Below, piece by piece: positions 16,228-23,735 of a stretch of DNA of 40,244 bases. The DNA comes from Paenibacillus puerhi (GTDB lineage: Bacteria > Bacillota > Bacilli > Paenibacillales > NBRC-103111). The stretch spans positions 34,948 to 75,191 of the forward strand of contig NZ_WUWM01000029.1 in NCBI RefSeq assembly GCF_009846885.1. The letters run 5' to 3'. The position numbers and the translations under genes were made by a program. The notes under the pieces are model-generated. The model worked only from the letters and a program-made list of their open reading frames with translations. It did no database searches and was not told where the DNA came from. How positions within the stretch are numbered: position 1 is the stretch's first letter; every line of letters begins with the position of its first letter.

Positions 16228-17019
16228 TTATTGTTGTCGCTGATGCTCATAACAATATATCCGGCTATTGAATCGCTTCGGCTGAGACAAACAGAATTCC
16301 TTCACTTTCTGCGTCACAGGCTTGCCGCAAGATGCACATACATACAAGTCACCTTGTGCCGTCGAACCTGTATTTTTGACAACAATGTTATCAGCGGCGG
16401 GTGCTGATTCACTAATTAATGTCGACGCTGCGTTCACTTTAGCCATTTCATCAATCAATTTCTCCCGATCCCACAATACTACACCAAGTCGCTTAGCACC
16501 GTCGATTGCCTGCTCAGTAAATCCACTGTTGGTAATAACCCATGCTTCATTGCACTTATAAACATCCTTGCTCGTGTACACCTGCTGAATAGCCTCATAA
16601 CCAACATTTTTTTGCCAGCGTTTAGCTTGTACAACGACCTTTTTGCTTGCTGAAGTAAGTATAAGATCGGCACCGTAGTCACCTTGCCCACCAGTACGCT
16701 TTACTTGCCATCCACGCTTCTTAAAGAAACGTTCAAGGTAGCGTTCAAATGTTGACCCGCTCATCTTGTCTATTTCATGGATATTCGCTCGCTCCATCTT
16801 CATCTTGATATTGGCAAGATAAATACCAAGTCCAGCAGCCATGACAAATACGAGAACGATTAGTAATGGACTGAGCCATACACCGCCGATCATCGAACCA
16901 GCATACTTGCCGATGATTACATAGTTGAAGACGAGGAAAACCACAATAGCCATCATGCTCTTTACGACCATCTCAATTAACATATCTTCAAACGTCTGCT
17001 TCTTTCTTCTTCTAGCCAT
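16228..17019 (-). CDS. Membrane-anchored Mrr-like restriction endonuclease with C-terminal zinc finger
   Basis: 263 residues. The N-terminus is Arg/Lys-rich and followed by two hydrophobic segments (about 16-36 and 48-68). The Mrr_cat domain follows (about 80-180): DKMSGSTFERYLERFFKKRGW, TGGQGDYGADLILTS (catalytic Asp), VVVQAKRWQKNVG (Q-A-K) and AWVITNSGFTEQA. The tail has CASCGK...C...C..H, a topoisomerase-like zinc finger. Mrr-like enzymes cut methylated or foreign DNA; membrane anchoring is seen in many Gram-positive homologues. The ATG follows GGGGGAT. It is the first gene of the leftward defence transcript. Confidence 0.88.
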   Translation of the reverse strand: MARRRKKQTFEDMLIEMVVKSMMAIVVFLVFNYVIIGKYAGSMIGGVWLSPLLIVLVFVMAAGLGIYLANIKMKMERANIHEIDKMSGSTFERYLERFFKKRGWQVKRTGGQGDYGADLILTSASKKVVVQAKRWQKNVGYEAIQQVYTSKDVYKCNEAWVITNSGFTEQAIDGAKRLGVVLWDREKLIDEMAKVNAASTLISESAPAADNIVVKNTGSTAQGDLYVCASCGKPVTQKVKEFCLSQPKRFNSRIYCYEHQRQQ

Positions 17020-17605
17020 TGTGATCCCCCGTTTGGAACATTATCTAAGTTGTAATCAGTTGCCTTCCCATGTCGACTCACCGTCAGCGTTTTTGTTGTA
17101 CAATCGATATCTTCCAATACCAGTACGATTATATAAATCCTGTTGGCCCGACAGATAGTAGTCCGTGATTCCATAGGAATAACTGCCCCTGTCAACTCAC
17201 AGCACATATAAAGAAACTTTTTCCATTTTACCATATTAGCGGGACTTTTGAACTGTTTTTTAATCCAATTTTCCTATACATCAAATGAATGTCTATTTTG
17301 TAACCTCAATTACTATTGTCATATCCAATTATTAATCTACATCAGATATATTGCTTCACAATGAAATCTGTAACATCAATGGGAGTGAATTATGAAAAAA
17401 TCTTCTACTTTCTCTTTGCACCGCCTCCGAAAAGCCAAAAAGACGAACTCTCAGGTAAAATGAGCGTTCATCTTGAGGTCGGATGCTTAATCTCTATCTA
17501 TATATCGTCAATGTTATGATAATGTAACATGACAACACCTTTTTCAAGCAAATATCTTTGTTAATGTTCTATCACAGACGATAACGCGAAGTATCCAGTT
17601 GAGAG
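17020..17605. other. 586-bp AT-rich gap upstream of the Mrr-like gene
   Basis: I see no convincing gene. A 23-codon frame starting MKKSSTFSLHRLRKAKKTNS at about 17393 has a GGGAGTG ribosome site and could be a very small basic peptide, but nothing else supports it. The promoter of the leftward defence genes must lie at the left part. No structured element stands out. Confidence 0.4.
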
Positions 17606-18259
17606 TCAATCACCGAACTGGTAGCTACAAAATCTGCATATCTTCGCTTTAACCTTAATGGTTTCTGCACATTGTGGGCATTCCTTCGTATCCTGAATTT
17701 CTCCGGATGTTCTCTGAATTGTTTCGACTTCATGTTGAATTAATTCCTGTTGGTTAAGCATGTGCTGTTGGAAGATATCCTTCTGCTCCAGCATCTCCGC
17801 TTGATGATGTTCTTCTAGTTGCTTTCTGGTCACACGAAGCTTTGCAATCTCTGCTTCAAGCTGCTGAATGATGGCTTCAGCCGCGTCTTGCTTGGCTGTG
17901 GCTCTTATCAACATGCCTGTGCCTTTACTTCTCCATATGCCTCCAAGCACGAACATCAGCAAGCTGAATGCCACCATGATGAGAAATAGAGGCATATCAT
18001 CGATCCCTTCTGAAAGTACAAGCAGGACTACGAATGATGCAATGGTACCGAGTATAAACGCAATCCAACTGATGAATCGCAGGAATCCTCCACCGAGCTC
18101 ACCGCCGACTCCTTTGACCGCATTGCGATCCAATTCCGTATCCAGTGCAGCTAATTCCTTATCGATTTGCTGAAGTTTCAAATGATATTCTCGCTCTAGT
18201 TGCTCCATCTTCATCTTGAATGCATCGGTCGTATTTACCGTGCGAATAAATTGTTGCAT
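17606..18259 (-). CDS. Coiled-coil membrane protein with C-terminal zinc ribbon
   Basis: 217 residues with a symmetrical layout. An N-terminal coiled coil (about 10-45) is followed by two hydrophobic segments (about 60-80 and 88-108) and a long coiled coil rich in Glu and Gln (about 118-185). A zinc ribbon closes it: CPQC at 194-197 and CRFC at 208-211. The ribbon resembles the CP.CAE.IK..A..CR.C modules common in Bacillota. The ATG follows AAAGGAG. It may be monocistronic. No function is assigned; the neighbouring Mrr-like protein also has two membrane segments and a zinc finger, but the two genes are 586 bp apart. Confidence 0.75.
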   Translation of the reverse strand: MQQFIRTVNTTDAFKMKMEQLEREYHLKLQQIDKELAALDTELDRNAVKGVGGELGGGFLRFISWIAFILGTIASFVVLLVLSEGIDDMPLFLIMVAFSLLMFVLGGIWRSKGTGMLIRATAKQDAAEAIIQQLEAEIAKLRVTRKQLEEHHQAEMLEQKDIFQQHMLNQQELIQHEVETIQRTSGEIQDTKECPQCAETIKVKAKICRFCSYQFGD

Positions 18260-18411
18260 GTAGATGTCTCCTTTTTAGTCCGTTGCTGTTAGCAAGTCTA
18301 CTCGATTTTCTCACGAGTCAGTAGTAGTATCCAGCTCGAATCTTATCTTCGATGTTAGTGGCTAACATCAGCAAAGTGAGATAAGGATGGCGAACATTTT
18401 GTTTAAGGCGT

Positions 18412-18439
18412 TGTAAAATAGAGGGAGCCCGCGGCTCCC
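18412..18439 (-). terminator. Intrinsic terminator of the SLH protein gene
   Basis: GGGAGCC (18423-18429) pairs with GGCTCCC (18433-18439) around a 3-nt loop. On the minus strand TCTATTTTAC follows. It lies 19 bp beyond the stop of the SLH gene. Confidence 0.75.
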
Positions 18440-18457
18440 CCTGCCTGATGATGAATG

Positions 18458-20182
18458 TTACAGATTGATGCGGCGAATGGCTTTGTTCTCATCGTCGTAG
18501 ACGATGACATTTCCGTTGCTATCAAAGCTCATGTGGCTGATTATATTAATCGGATTGCCGTCGTTGTAGGTAAGGTCTTTGCCGTCGATGAAGATGGAAA
18601 TTTGACCATTTTGGCTGATCTCGTAGATAGTAGAGTCACCGGATGCATAAAATTTTCCGTTGTAAGATACAACTGATTCAAATGTAAGATTCTCAAATTT
18701 CTTGATTGTCTCGATCTTACGCGGGAAAATGTGCGTTTTAGTTAGAATGCTACTGTAAGTATCGAAAATCCAAATGTCATCGTTCGTTGCAATCGCATCA
18801 ACTTTGGAGGCATAGATATTTGTTCTTCCTGTCGCACCAAAGGTCGGGGCATTGTTATCAAGATTTCTACCAAGCAGGTTACCCCGGTTAGGCAAAGTGC
18901 TACTAATTAAATGTGAGTAATTCTGATAAGTATACCCATCTGTTGAATACCCATAGACTAGATGTTCTGCATCCTGAAATGCCATAAAACTAATAAAGTG
19001 ATAAGACCCAGCACTTTCCTCTTGGGAATATGTCGCAAGACTAACAGTCGAACTGATTTCATATATTTGTGAACTAGAAGACGATGAAACTGCTAAATAC
19101 AACTTGTTACTAACTGGATTGTATCGCATTATTACATATCCTGATTTATCCAAGGGGAACTTGCTGTCTATATTGTTATCTTTCAAAGTAATTGTTTCAA
19201 CATTACCGTTAGATTTATTAAACTTGCGAACTTTATTCTTATCTCCATCAAGGAAGTAAATGTTGTCGTCCTTGTCCGTTACAATACTGCTGACTTCATT
19301 GATTTTAGCCATGCTTACCGGCCCATCCACATCGCCTTTTCCCAATCCACCAACAAGCGTATCGACGCTAAACTTAGCAGCCTGCGACGGTTGTTGTGGT
19401 TGAGTTGGTGTTGTTGGCTTTGGTGTAGATGGTTGCGTTACAGAAGGTGTAGTCGGTGTAGATGAATCTTCTTGACCTCCAACGCCTTTGTTATCATTTC
19501 CATACATAAAGGCCCGCCAAAGCATTGTCGCAGCTTCTGCTCGCGTTATGGAGTTCTGAGCACGGAAGGTCTCATCTTCGTAACCCGATACAAGTCCGTT
19601 TGCTACTGCAATGGAAACAAAATCTTTAGCACTCTCAGAAATCCCGTCGTAATCCTTAAACATGGCCTCGATGACGGAACGGTTCGCTAATCTTGCGACA
19701 TCGTATCCTTTGAGTTTCACCATCGCAACGGTAATATCTTCACGTAATGCAGGTGCTGTCGGATTGAAGATGTACTGACCGTCTGCCGTTCTGAAGCCGG
19801 TCATATACTGGCTGACAGTCTCGATGTATGGCGAATACCAGTCTGTTGTCTTCACATCGGAAAATCTAGAGTAATTTACCTTTTTGGCTTGTAGGCCAGC
19901 GGCTTTTACGATGATCGTCGCGAACTCTGCTCTTGAGATTGTATTTTCCGGTCGGAACTTGTTATCGGGATAACCTTCTATCACTTTCTTGTTGACCATT
20001 TCAGCTATGTATCGATATGCCCAGTGATTGCCTGTGACATCCGTAAAGGATATTGACGGTGTCGTTTGCGGAGAGTTCTTTAGTTCCTCGCCATAATTAA
20101 CTGGAGCGGCAAGAACTTGTCCGGCCAACGCTATTGTTAGCACACCGGTTATGAGTGCTGGTGCAAGTTTCTTCTTGTTCAT
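18458..20182 (-). CDS. S-layer-homology surface protein with beta-propeller-like domain
   Basis: 574 residues. The signal peptide MNKKKLAPALITGVLTIALA ends near LAA. Three SLH domains follow: FTDVTGNHWAYRYIAEMV with GYPDNKFRPENTISRAEFA, FSDVKTTDWYSPYIETV, and a third ending EDETFRAQNSITRAEAATML. They bind pyruvylated cell-wall polymer. A Pro/Thr linker (about 242-275) leads to a C-terminal part with NHL-like strands (VDTLVGGLGKGDVDGPVSMA, IVTDKDDNIYFLDGDKNKVR, SFDSNGNVIVYDDENKAIRR), probably a beta-propeller. The ATG at 20182 follows TTGGGGGAAA, which excludes the 31-codon upstream extension. It is anchored to the cell wall; the propeller ligand is unknown. Confidence 0.85.
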   Translation of the reverse strand: MNKKKLAPALITGVLTIALAGQVLAAPVNYGEELKNSPQTTPSISFTDVTGNHWAYRYIAEMVNKKVIEGYPDNKFRPENTISRAEFATIIVKAAGLQAKKVNYSRFSDVKTTDWYSPYIETVSQYMTGFRTADGQYIFNPTAPALREDITVAMVKLKGYDVARLANRSVIEAMFKDYDGISESAKDFVSIAVANGLVSGYEDETFRAQNSITRAEAATMLWRAFMYGNDNKGVGGQEDSSTPTTPSVTQPSTPKPTTPTQPQQPSQAAKFSVDTLVGGLGKGDVDGPVSMAKINEVSSIVTDKDDNIYFLDGDKNKVRKFNKSNGNVETITLKDNNIDSKFPLDKSGYVIMRYNPVSNKLYLAVSSSSSSQIYEISSTVSLATYSQEESAGSYHFISFMAFQDAEHLVYGYSTDGYTYQNYSHLISSTLPNRGNLLGRNLDNNAPTFGATGRTNIYASKVDAIATNDDIWIFDTYSSILTKTHIFPRKIETIKKFENLTFESVVSYNGKFYASGDSTIYEISQNGQISIFIDGKDLTYNDGNPINIISHMSFDSNGNVIVYDDENKAIRRINL

Positions 20183-20347
20183 GTGATTTCCCCCAAGTCG
20201 TATGAATTGTGAATATAACGAATTGAAAATTAAGTAGTAGCGGCGGTGAAAGTTCTGTTGTCTTCGGTTTAGCAATCATCCCCTTGTTTTTAAACTGAAG
20301 CATTGCATATGCAGAAGAATCGAGTTCCTCTTCCATTAAGCACGATG

Positions 20348-20359
20348 TACCATATGGTA
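20348..20359. promoter_or_regulatory. Perfect 12-bp palindrome between the SLH and XRE genes
   Basis: TACCATATGGTA is a perfect palindrome in the divergent region (20183-20478), which otherwise has no gene. It could be an operator for the XRE regulator starting at 20479. A TATACT hexamer near 20417 may be its -10. Confidence 0.4.
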
Positions 20360-20444
20360 GATGATTCCATAGTGACTATTTTACTATAACCAACAGCGTA
20401 ATTTCTACATTTTTTATACTATTCGATTATGTCACTATTATTTA

Positions 20445-20470
20445 CTCCTCTCTACGCTTGGGAGAGGAGG
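20445..20470 (+). promoter_or_regulatory. Hairpin that hides the XRE gene ribosome site
   Basis: CTCCTCTC (20445-20452) pairs perfectly with GAGAGGAG (20462-20469). The right arm is the Shine-Dalgarno region GAGGAGG, 8 nt before the ATG. Folding would repress translation of the regulator until the structure opens. Confidence 0.6.
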
Positions 20471-20478
20471 TTGATTGA

Positions 20479-20850
20479 ATGAATAGTTTAATGCGGCTTG
20501 TTGGTGAGCAATTGCGGTTGGTTCGCAAAGCAAGGGGATTGACGCAGGAAGAATTAGCGGAAAAATGCGGATTGAGCTTCTCATATATTTCAGACATTGA
20601 GCGTGGAAGCAGAAACGTGACTCTCGAATCTTTGGATAAGCTGATGGTAGCTCTGGATGTGATGCCGAGCGAAGTGTTCAATTTCAAAGACATTGAGAGC
20701 GTAAATGCTGCTGATGATAAGCGGATGATGATTGAGATTTTGCGTTCGCTGTTAGTCGAGCGGCGACCGGATGAAGTGCGGTTTGTTTTGAAAATGGCTC
20801 AAGAATTTATCCAGACCGTGGACAACCAAAGGAAAATGAGCGGCCAATAG
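20479..20850 (+). CDS. XRE-family HTH regulator (SinR-like)
   Basis: 123 residues. The N-terminal HTH_3 domain (about 6-65) reads GEQLRLVRKARGLTQEELAE, CGLSFSYISDIERGSRNVTL, then LDKLMVALDVMPSEVFNF. The C-terminal 55 residues are helical (MIEILRSLLVERRPDEVRFV) and may mediate dimerisation. The ribosome site is inside a hairpin. It is the first gene of the putative mobile element and is followed by a terminator at 20946. It probably controls the element genes. Confidence 0.87.
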   Translation: MNSLMRLVGEQLRLVRKARGLTQEELAEKCGLSFSYISDIERGSRNVTLESLDKLMVALDVMPSEVFNFKDIESVNAADDKRMMIEILRSLLVERRPDEVRFVLKMAQEFIQTVDNQRKMSGQ

Positions 20851-21238
20851 GGCTAAAAAATTGGATACAATTTCTCCCGGCACCACCATGCATAAATGAA
20901 GTACCCCCGGTCAGTCGTTTAATGCCACACCCCTCCACATATAAAGGACTGTATATCTGTCGAACTGGCAGGTTTCAGTCCCTTTTTGCGTTGTACGGGT
21001 GATGGACAGTGAGGATAGATGGAAGGTGAGATGCTTCCAGAACGAAAGCGAGGTAGGTGCAGATGACCGCTTAAATCATAACGTTGATCGTCGCTGTGGT
21101 TGAGTTTCAGAAATCATGTGGGTGGTTGTACTTATCCACGCTTGTCCCGCTTTATTAACGTTGTGCGATTGGACAGGTTCAGAATTGACGAAGAAGGCTT
21201 TTAATTATGAAGACAAATGAAAATGGAGGCGGTTTTCG
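20851..21238. other. Leader region between the XRE and ArdA-like genes
   Basis: It contains the terminator at 20946-20988. Then comes a possible tiny frame starting MLPERKRGRCR (21031-21066) after GGAAGGTGAG. Its stop overlaps another start (ATGA at 21063) leading to a 3-codon frame. These could be translation-coupled leader peptides, but the evidence is thin. AACGTT occurs twice (near 21080 and 21160). Confidence 0.35.
20946..20988 (+). terminator. Intrinsic terminator after the XRE gene
   Basis: GGACTG (20946-20951) pairs with CAGTCC (20976-20981) around a 24-nt loop and is followed by CTTTTTGCG. The outer stem is short, so efficiency is uncertain. Confidence 0.5.
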
Positions 21239-21736
21239 ATGCAGATGAGAATTTGCTTGGCAAGTGAAAGAACATGCAATCGGACAGATAATACCGAGGG
21301 AGTTTGGCTGACTCTGCCGACGAGTCGGACTGAACTGGAGCAGGTTATACAACACATCGAGAATGATGAGATCAAATCTCTGATTGCCGATTTTGATGCA
21401 CCATTCATCATTGAGCGGCACGATGATGTCTTTGCGATCAATGATGCCGCCGCTGTATTCAGTCAATACGATTATCGGCTTGTATATGCGTTGTTCGGAT
21501 GTACTGAGGGCGTGGATCAAGTGATTCGCATTTTGAAGGGTGGTCATTGCATCGTGTACTACGATGTGGACTGCCTCCGTGATGTTGCGGATAAATTGGT
21601 GCAGTCAGGATACTATGGACGCATTCCTGCCGCTGTTAAGAGATACATCGATTTCGACAAAATCGTTGCCGACTTGGAAGAAGCAGGTTGGCACATGCAA
21701 TACGAGGTTCATGTTGCAGTATTACCGCTGACATAG
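21239..21736 (+). CDS. ArdA-like antirestriction protein
   Basis: 165 residues, the usual ArdA length. It follows the ArdA layout known from Tn916 ORF18: CLASERTCNRTDNTEGVWLT at the N-terminus (Tn916 has GAWFTFP), FDAPFIIERHDDVFAINDAA in the middle, and VDCLRDVADKLVQSGYYGRI then PAAVKRYIDFDKIVADLEE near the end. It is very acidic, as expected for a DNA mimic that occupies type I restriction enzymes. GGAGGCGG lies just before the ATG. ArdA is typical of conjugative and integrative elements and supports the mobile nature of this block. Confidence 0.82.
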   Translation: MQMRICLASERTCNRTDNTEGVWLTLPTSRTELEQVIQHIENDEIKSLIADFDAPFIIERHDDVFAINDAAAVFSQYDYRLVYALFGCTEGVDQVIRILKGGHCIVYYDVDCLRDVADKLVQSGYYGRIPAAVKRYIDFDKIVADLEEAGWHMQYEVHVAVLPLT

Positions 21737-21757
21737 GCGGGTGCCTTACAGTATTGT

Positions 21758-21785
21758 GCCTGCTCATAAGCGGGCTTATTTGCGT
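21758..21785 (+). terminator. Weak terminator after the ArdA-like gene
   Basis: GCCTGCT (21758-21764) pairs with AGCGGGC (21769-21775), including one G-U pair, around a 4-nt loop. TTATTTGCGTTT follows. Confidence 0.45.
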
Positions 21786-21841
21786 TTACAGAGAGAAGTT
21801 TGCCGGGGTGAAAGTACGGCTTATTAGGAGGTGAGTTGAAC

Positions 21842-22060
21842 ATGATTGTAAAGAAAGGCTTGCCAGAGGAACTAGCGACATTGTTAAGGCAATTGGTTGT
21901 CAATGGAAGCATTCGCATTGCGGGAACGACACTGTTTGTGTATTTCAAACGATGCTGGCAGTTAGACGATGATCTGGCCGCTTACTATATGCGGCGGTAC
22001 TTCGAGAAGTATTATGGCAATCAACTGCAACGGCATCGTGAGCGAACGGCAAAGGGTTAG
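21842..22060 (+). CDS. Small basic hypothetical protein
   Basis: 72 residues, MIVKKGLPEELATLLRQLVV to RHRERTAKG. I do not recognise a family. It has two likely helices, many Arg and Tyr residues and a basic tail (RRYFEKYYGNQLQRHRERT), so nucleic-acid binding is possible. The ATG at 21842 follows an ideal AGGAGGTGA by 7 nt; a TTG two codons upstream is too close to it. It belongs to a row of small genes, each with its own strong ribosome site. Confidence 0.65.
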   Translation: MIVKKGLPEELATLLRQLVVNGSIRIAGTTLFVYFKRCWQLDDDLAAYYMRRYFEKYYGNQLQRHRERTAKG

Positions 22061-22119
22061 AAATCGACTTCATATTATTTGCAAGACAAAATTTCAAATT
22101 TGAAAGGAGACAACCGAGC

Positions 22120-22299
22120 ATGACTTATGAATCATTCAGGTGTAACAGTTCCAAGGAATATCTTGGGTACTGCGAACAGAAAGGCTTTGTCTACTCTATC
22201 AGGATTGACGCTGGAAAGTACGCAGTGGTCTCTCTCCGAAATGCCCGAATTACTGTGCTTATTTCTTATGCGGTTCCATCGTCATTGGTCAATGCATGA
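22120..22299 (+). CDS. 59-residue hypothetical protein
   Basis: The ATG at 22120 follows AAAGGAGA by 9 nt. The product runs MTYESFRCNSSKEYLGYCEQ to SYAVPSSLVNA. It looks like a small beta-rich protein (GFVYSIRIDAGKYAVVSLRN, then ARITVLISYAV). A longer overlapping frame at 22127-22330 has no ribosome site and a less protein-like sequence. No family is recognised. It sits in the row of small mobile-element genes. Confidence 0.6.
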   Translation: MTYESFRCNSSKEYLGYCEQKGFVYSIRIDAGKYAVVSLRNARITVLISYAVPSSLVNA

Positions 22300-22427
22300 G
22301 TCACTTCATCGGAGATTGCAGTTGTTATAGTATTCAGAGCATCGTAACACAAGTCATTGCTCGTAGCCAAATTGTTGATACAACGACATGAAGGCTATTT
22401 TTTATGCCCTGAAGGGAGGTGACGTAC

Positions 22428-22610
22428 ATGGCGAAGATACAGGAGCTAATGGCGAGAAAACGGCAGTTGAAGGCAGTCATGCGGATGATGGAAAGCGATG
22501 CGAGCTTTGATACCGAGGAAGGCAGGATGTATGCTTCATTGCTGGTTAAGTTGGTAGTAGTTGAAATGCATATTGAAGCACAAGAAAAAGAAAAAATCGC
22601 CCACATATAG
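22428..22610 (+). CDS. Small helical hypothetical protein
   Basis: 60 residues, MAKIQELMARKRQLKAVMRM to KEKIAHI, almost entirely helical and amphipathic, possibly a short coiled coil. The ATG at 22428 follows GGGAGGTGA, excluding an ATG nine bases upstream. No family is recognised. Like its neighbours it has its own ribosome site and a terminator before the next gene. Confidence 0.62.
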   Translation: MAKIQELMARKRQLKAVMRMMESDASFDTEEGRMYASLLVKLVVVEMHIEAQEKEKIAHI

Positions 22611-22670
22611 GAGCGATTAAGTAAAACACGTTGCTATCATCATAACCGAATACCATCACATCACGCAATA

Positions 22671-22698
22671 GGAGGAGCCGCTGAGGTTTCTCCTTTTT
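22671..22698 (+). terminator. Terminator-like hairpin upstream of the RadC-type gene
   Basis: GGAGGAGCC (22671-22679) pairs with GGTTTCTCC (22685-22693), nine pairs including two G-U, around a 5-nt loop. TTTTTGC follows. It ends 22 nt before the radC start, so it could either end the upstream transcript or act in the leader. Confidence 0.55.
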
Positions 22699-22719
22699 GC
22701 ATATAACGGAGGTAAAACC

Positions 22720-23334
22720 ATGAATTCATATGAATTGTCATCCATCAAATCACTGTTTACCGAAGCGTTGGCCGAGAAGCAAGGATCATACATCATTAAC
22801 GAAATCTTTGCACGCTTTCCATCATTGTCTGAATTAATGAATGTGACTGAACAAGAGTTAACGGTTATTAAAGGTGTTGGCACCGTCAGGGCTAAGCAGA
22901 TCATAGCCACACTACAGTTGGCAAGAAAACTGAATACTCCGGTCAGCAGCCATCCTCATATAATACGCTCCCCCAAGGATGCCGCTGATCTACTGATTCC
23001 TCAGATGCGGTATCTGCAACAGGAACATTTTGTTGTCCTATTTCTGAATACCAAGAATCATATCATTGGTCAGCCGGAAACAATCTCCATCGGATCGCTG
23101 AACGCCGCGATTGTTCATCCGCGTGAAGTATTTAGGGCCGCAGTAAAACGCTCTACGGCCTCCATACTATGTGCTCATAACCATCCTAGTGGCGACCCTA
23201 CGCCCTCATCTGAAGACATTCAACTAACCGCTCGTCTAGTCGATGCTGGAAGCATCATGGGTGTGGACGTGCTTGATCACATTATTGTCGGAGGTGATAT
23301 GTTCAGAAGTCTCAAAGAACAGGGACTTATGTAA
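22720..23334 (+). CDS. radC: RadC-type JAMM/MPN protein
   Basis: 204 residues. The N-terminal part has a helix-hairpin-helix (MNVTEQELTVIKGVGTVRAK, about residues 40-65). The MPN domain follows, with the JAMM metal motif CAHNHPSGDPTPSSEDIQLT (about 150-168) and the usual ending VDVLDHIIVGGDMFRSLKEQ. RadC proteins are common on plasmids and integrative elements. The old name reflects DNA repair, but their biochemical role is not settled. The ATG follows GGAGG by 6 nt. It is full length. In this setting it is a mobile-element gene rather than the chromosomal radC that sits near mreB. Confidence 0.88.
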   Translation: MNSYELSSIKSLFTEALAEKQGSYIINEIFARFPSLSELMNVTEQELTVIKGVGTVRAKQIIATLQLARKLNTPVSSHPHIIRSPKDAADLLIPQMRYLQQEHFVVLFLNTKNHIIGQPETISIGSLNAAIVHPREVFRAAVKRSTASILCAHNHPSGDPTPSSEDIQLTARLVDAGSIMGVDVLDHIIVGGDMFRSLKEQGLM

Positions 23335-23373
23335 CTAGATATTCCTCGTCATTTTCATCATCTGCATGACCTA

Positions 23374-23410
23374 CAGCGGTTCGCTATCAGCGGGCCGCTG
23401 TTTTCATTTC
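23374..23410 (+). terminator. Intrinsic terminator after the RadC-type gene
   Basis: CAGCGG (23374-23379) pairs with CCGCTG (23395-23400) and is followed by TTTTCATTT. The loop contains another GCTATCAGCG unit. Confidence 0.6.
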
Positions 23411-23437
23411 ACTATACAAAACGGAGGCTGAGCCTAA

Positions 23438-23704
23438 ATGAGGCAACAATGGGAAGCGAAATATGAAATGCTTGTTGACATTATCAGTCAACTGCAACAA
23501 AAGCTAGATGCTACGGAACAACGGGTGGAATGGTTATTGATGGATGTCTACCGTGGCAAGCATGATATGAACGTGAATACAGTTCGGGTTCTGATGCATC
23601 TGGCAGCGGCGGAGAACGCCGCTCTGACGCATCAGCTTTACGAACTGCGTCTAACAAAAGTCATTCTGGCCCGCCTCATCCGCAATACCGATTTATTTCA
23701 TTAA
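23438..23704 (+). CDS. Small helical hypothetical protein
   Basis: 88 residues, MRQQWEAKYEMLVDIISQLQ to RLIRNTDLFH. The first 35 residues form a likely coiled coil (LVDIISQLQQKLDATEQRVE). The rest is helical and Ala/Leu-rich. GGAGG precedes the ATG by about 11 nt. No family is recognised. It is probably transcribed with the next gene, which starts 31 nt after its stop. Confidence 0.62.
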   Translation: MRQQWEAKYEMLVDIISQLQQKLDATEQRVEWLLMDVYRGKHDMNVNTVRVLMHLAAAENAALTHQLYELRLTKVILARLIRNTDLFH

Positions 23705-23735
23705 TCATCAACAATAAAAATGGAGTGTGATCTTC

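Noticed and set aside
8089..17019. Known multi-gene defence types such as BREX, DISARM or Zorya
   Set aside because: No PglX/PglZ, DrmA helicase or MotAB-like proteins are present; the genes seen do not fit these sets.
17316..17519. 67-codon frame in the gap upstream of the Mrr-like gene
   Set aside because: No ribosome site at its start and no domain; only a shorter internal frame has a site, and that is weak evidence.
22127..22330. 67-codon plus-strand frame
   Set aside because: It overlaps a shorter frame (22120-22299) that has AAAGGAGA at the right distance and a more natural composition.
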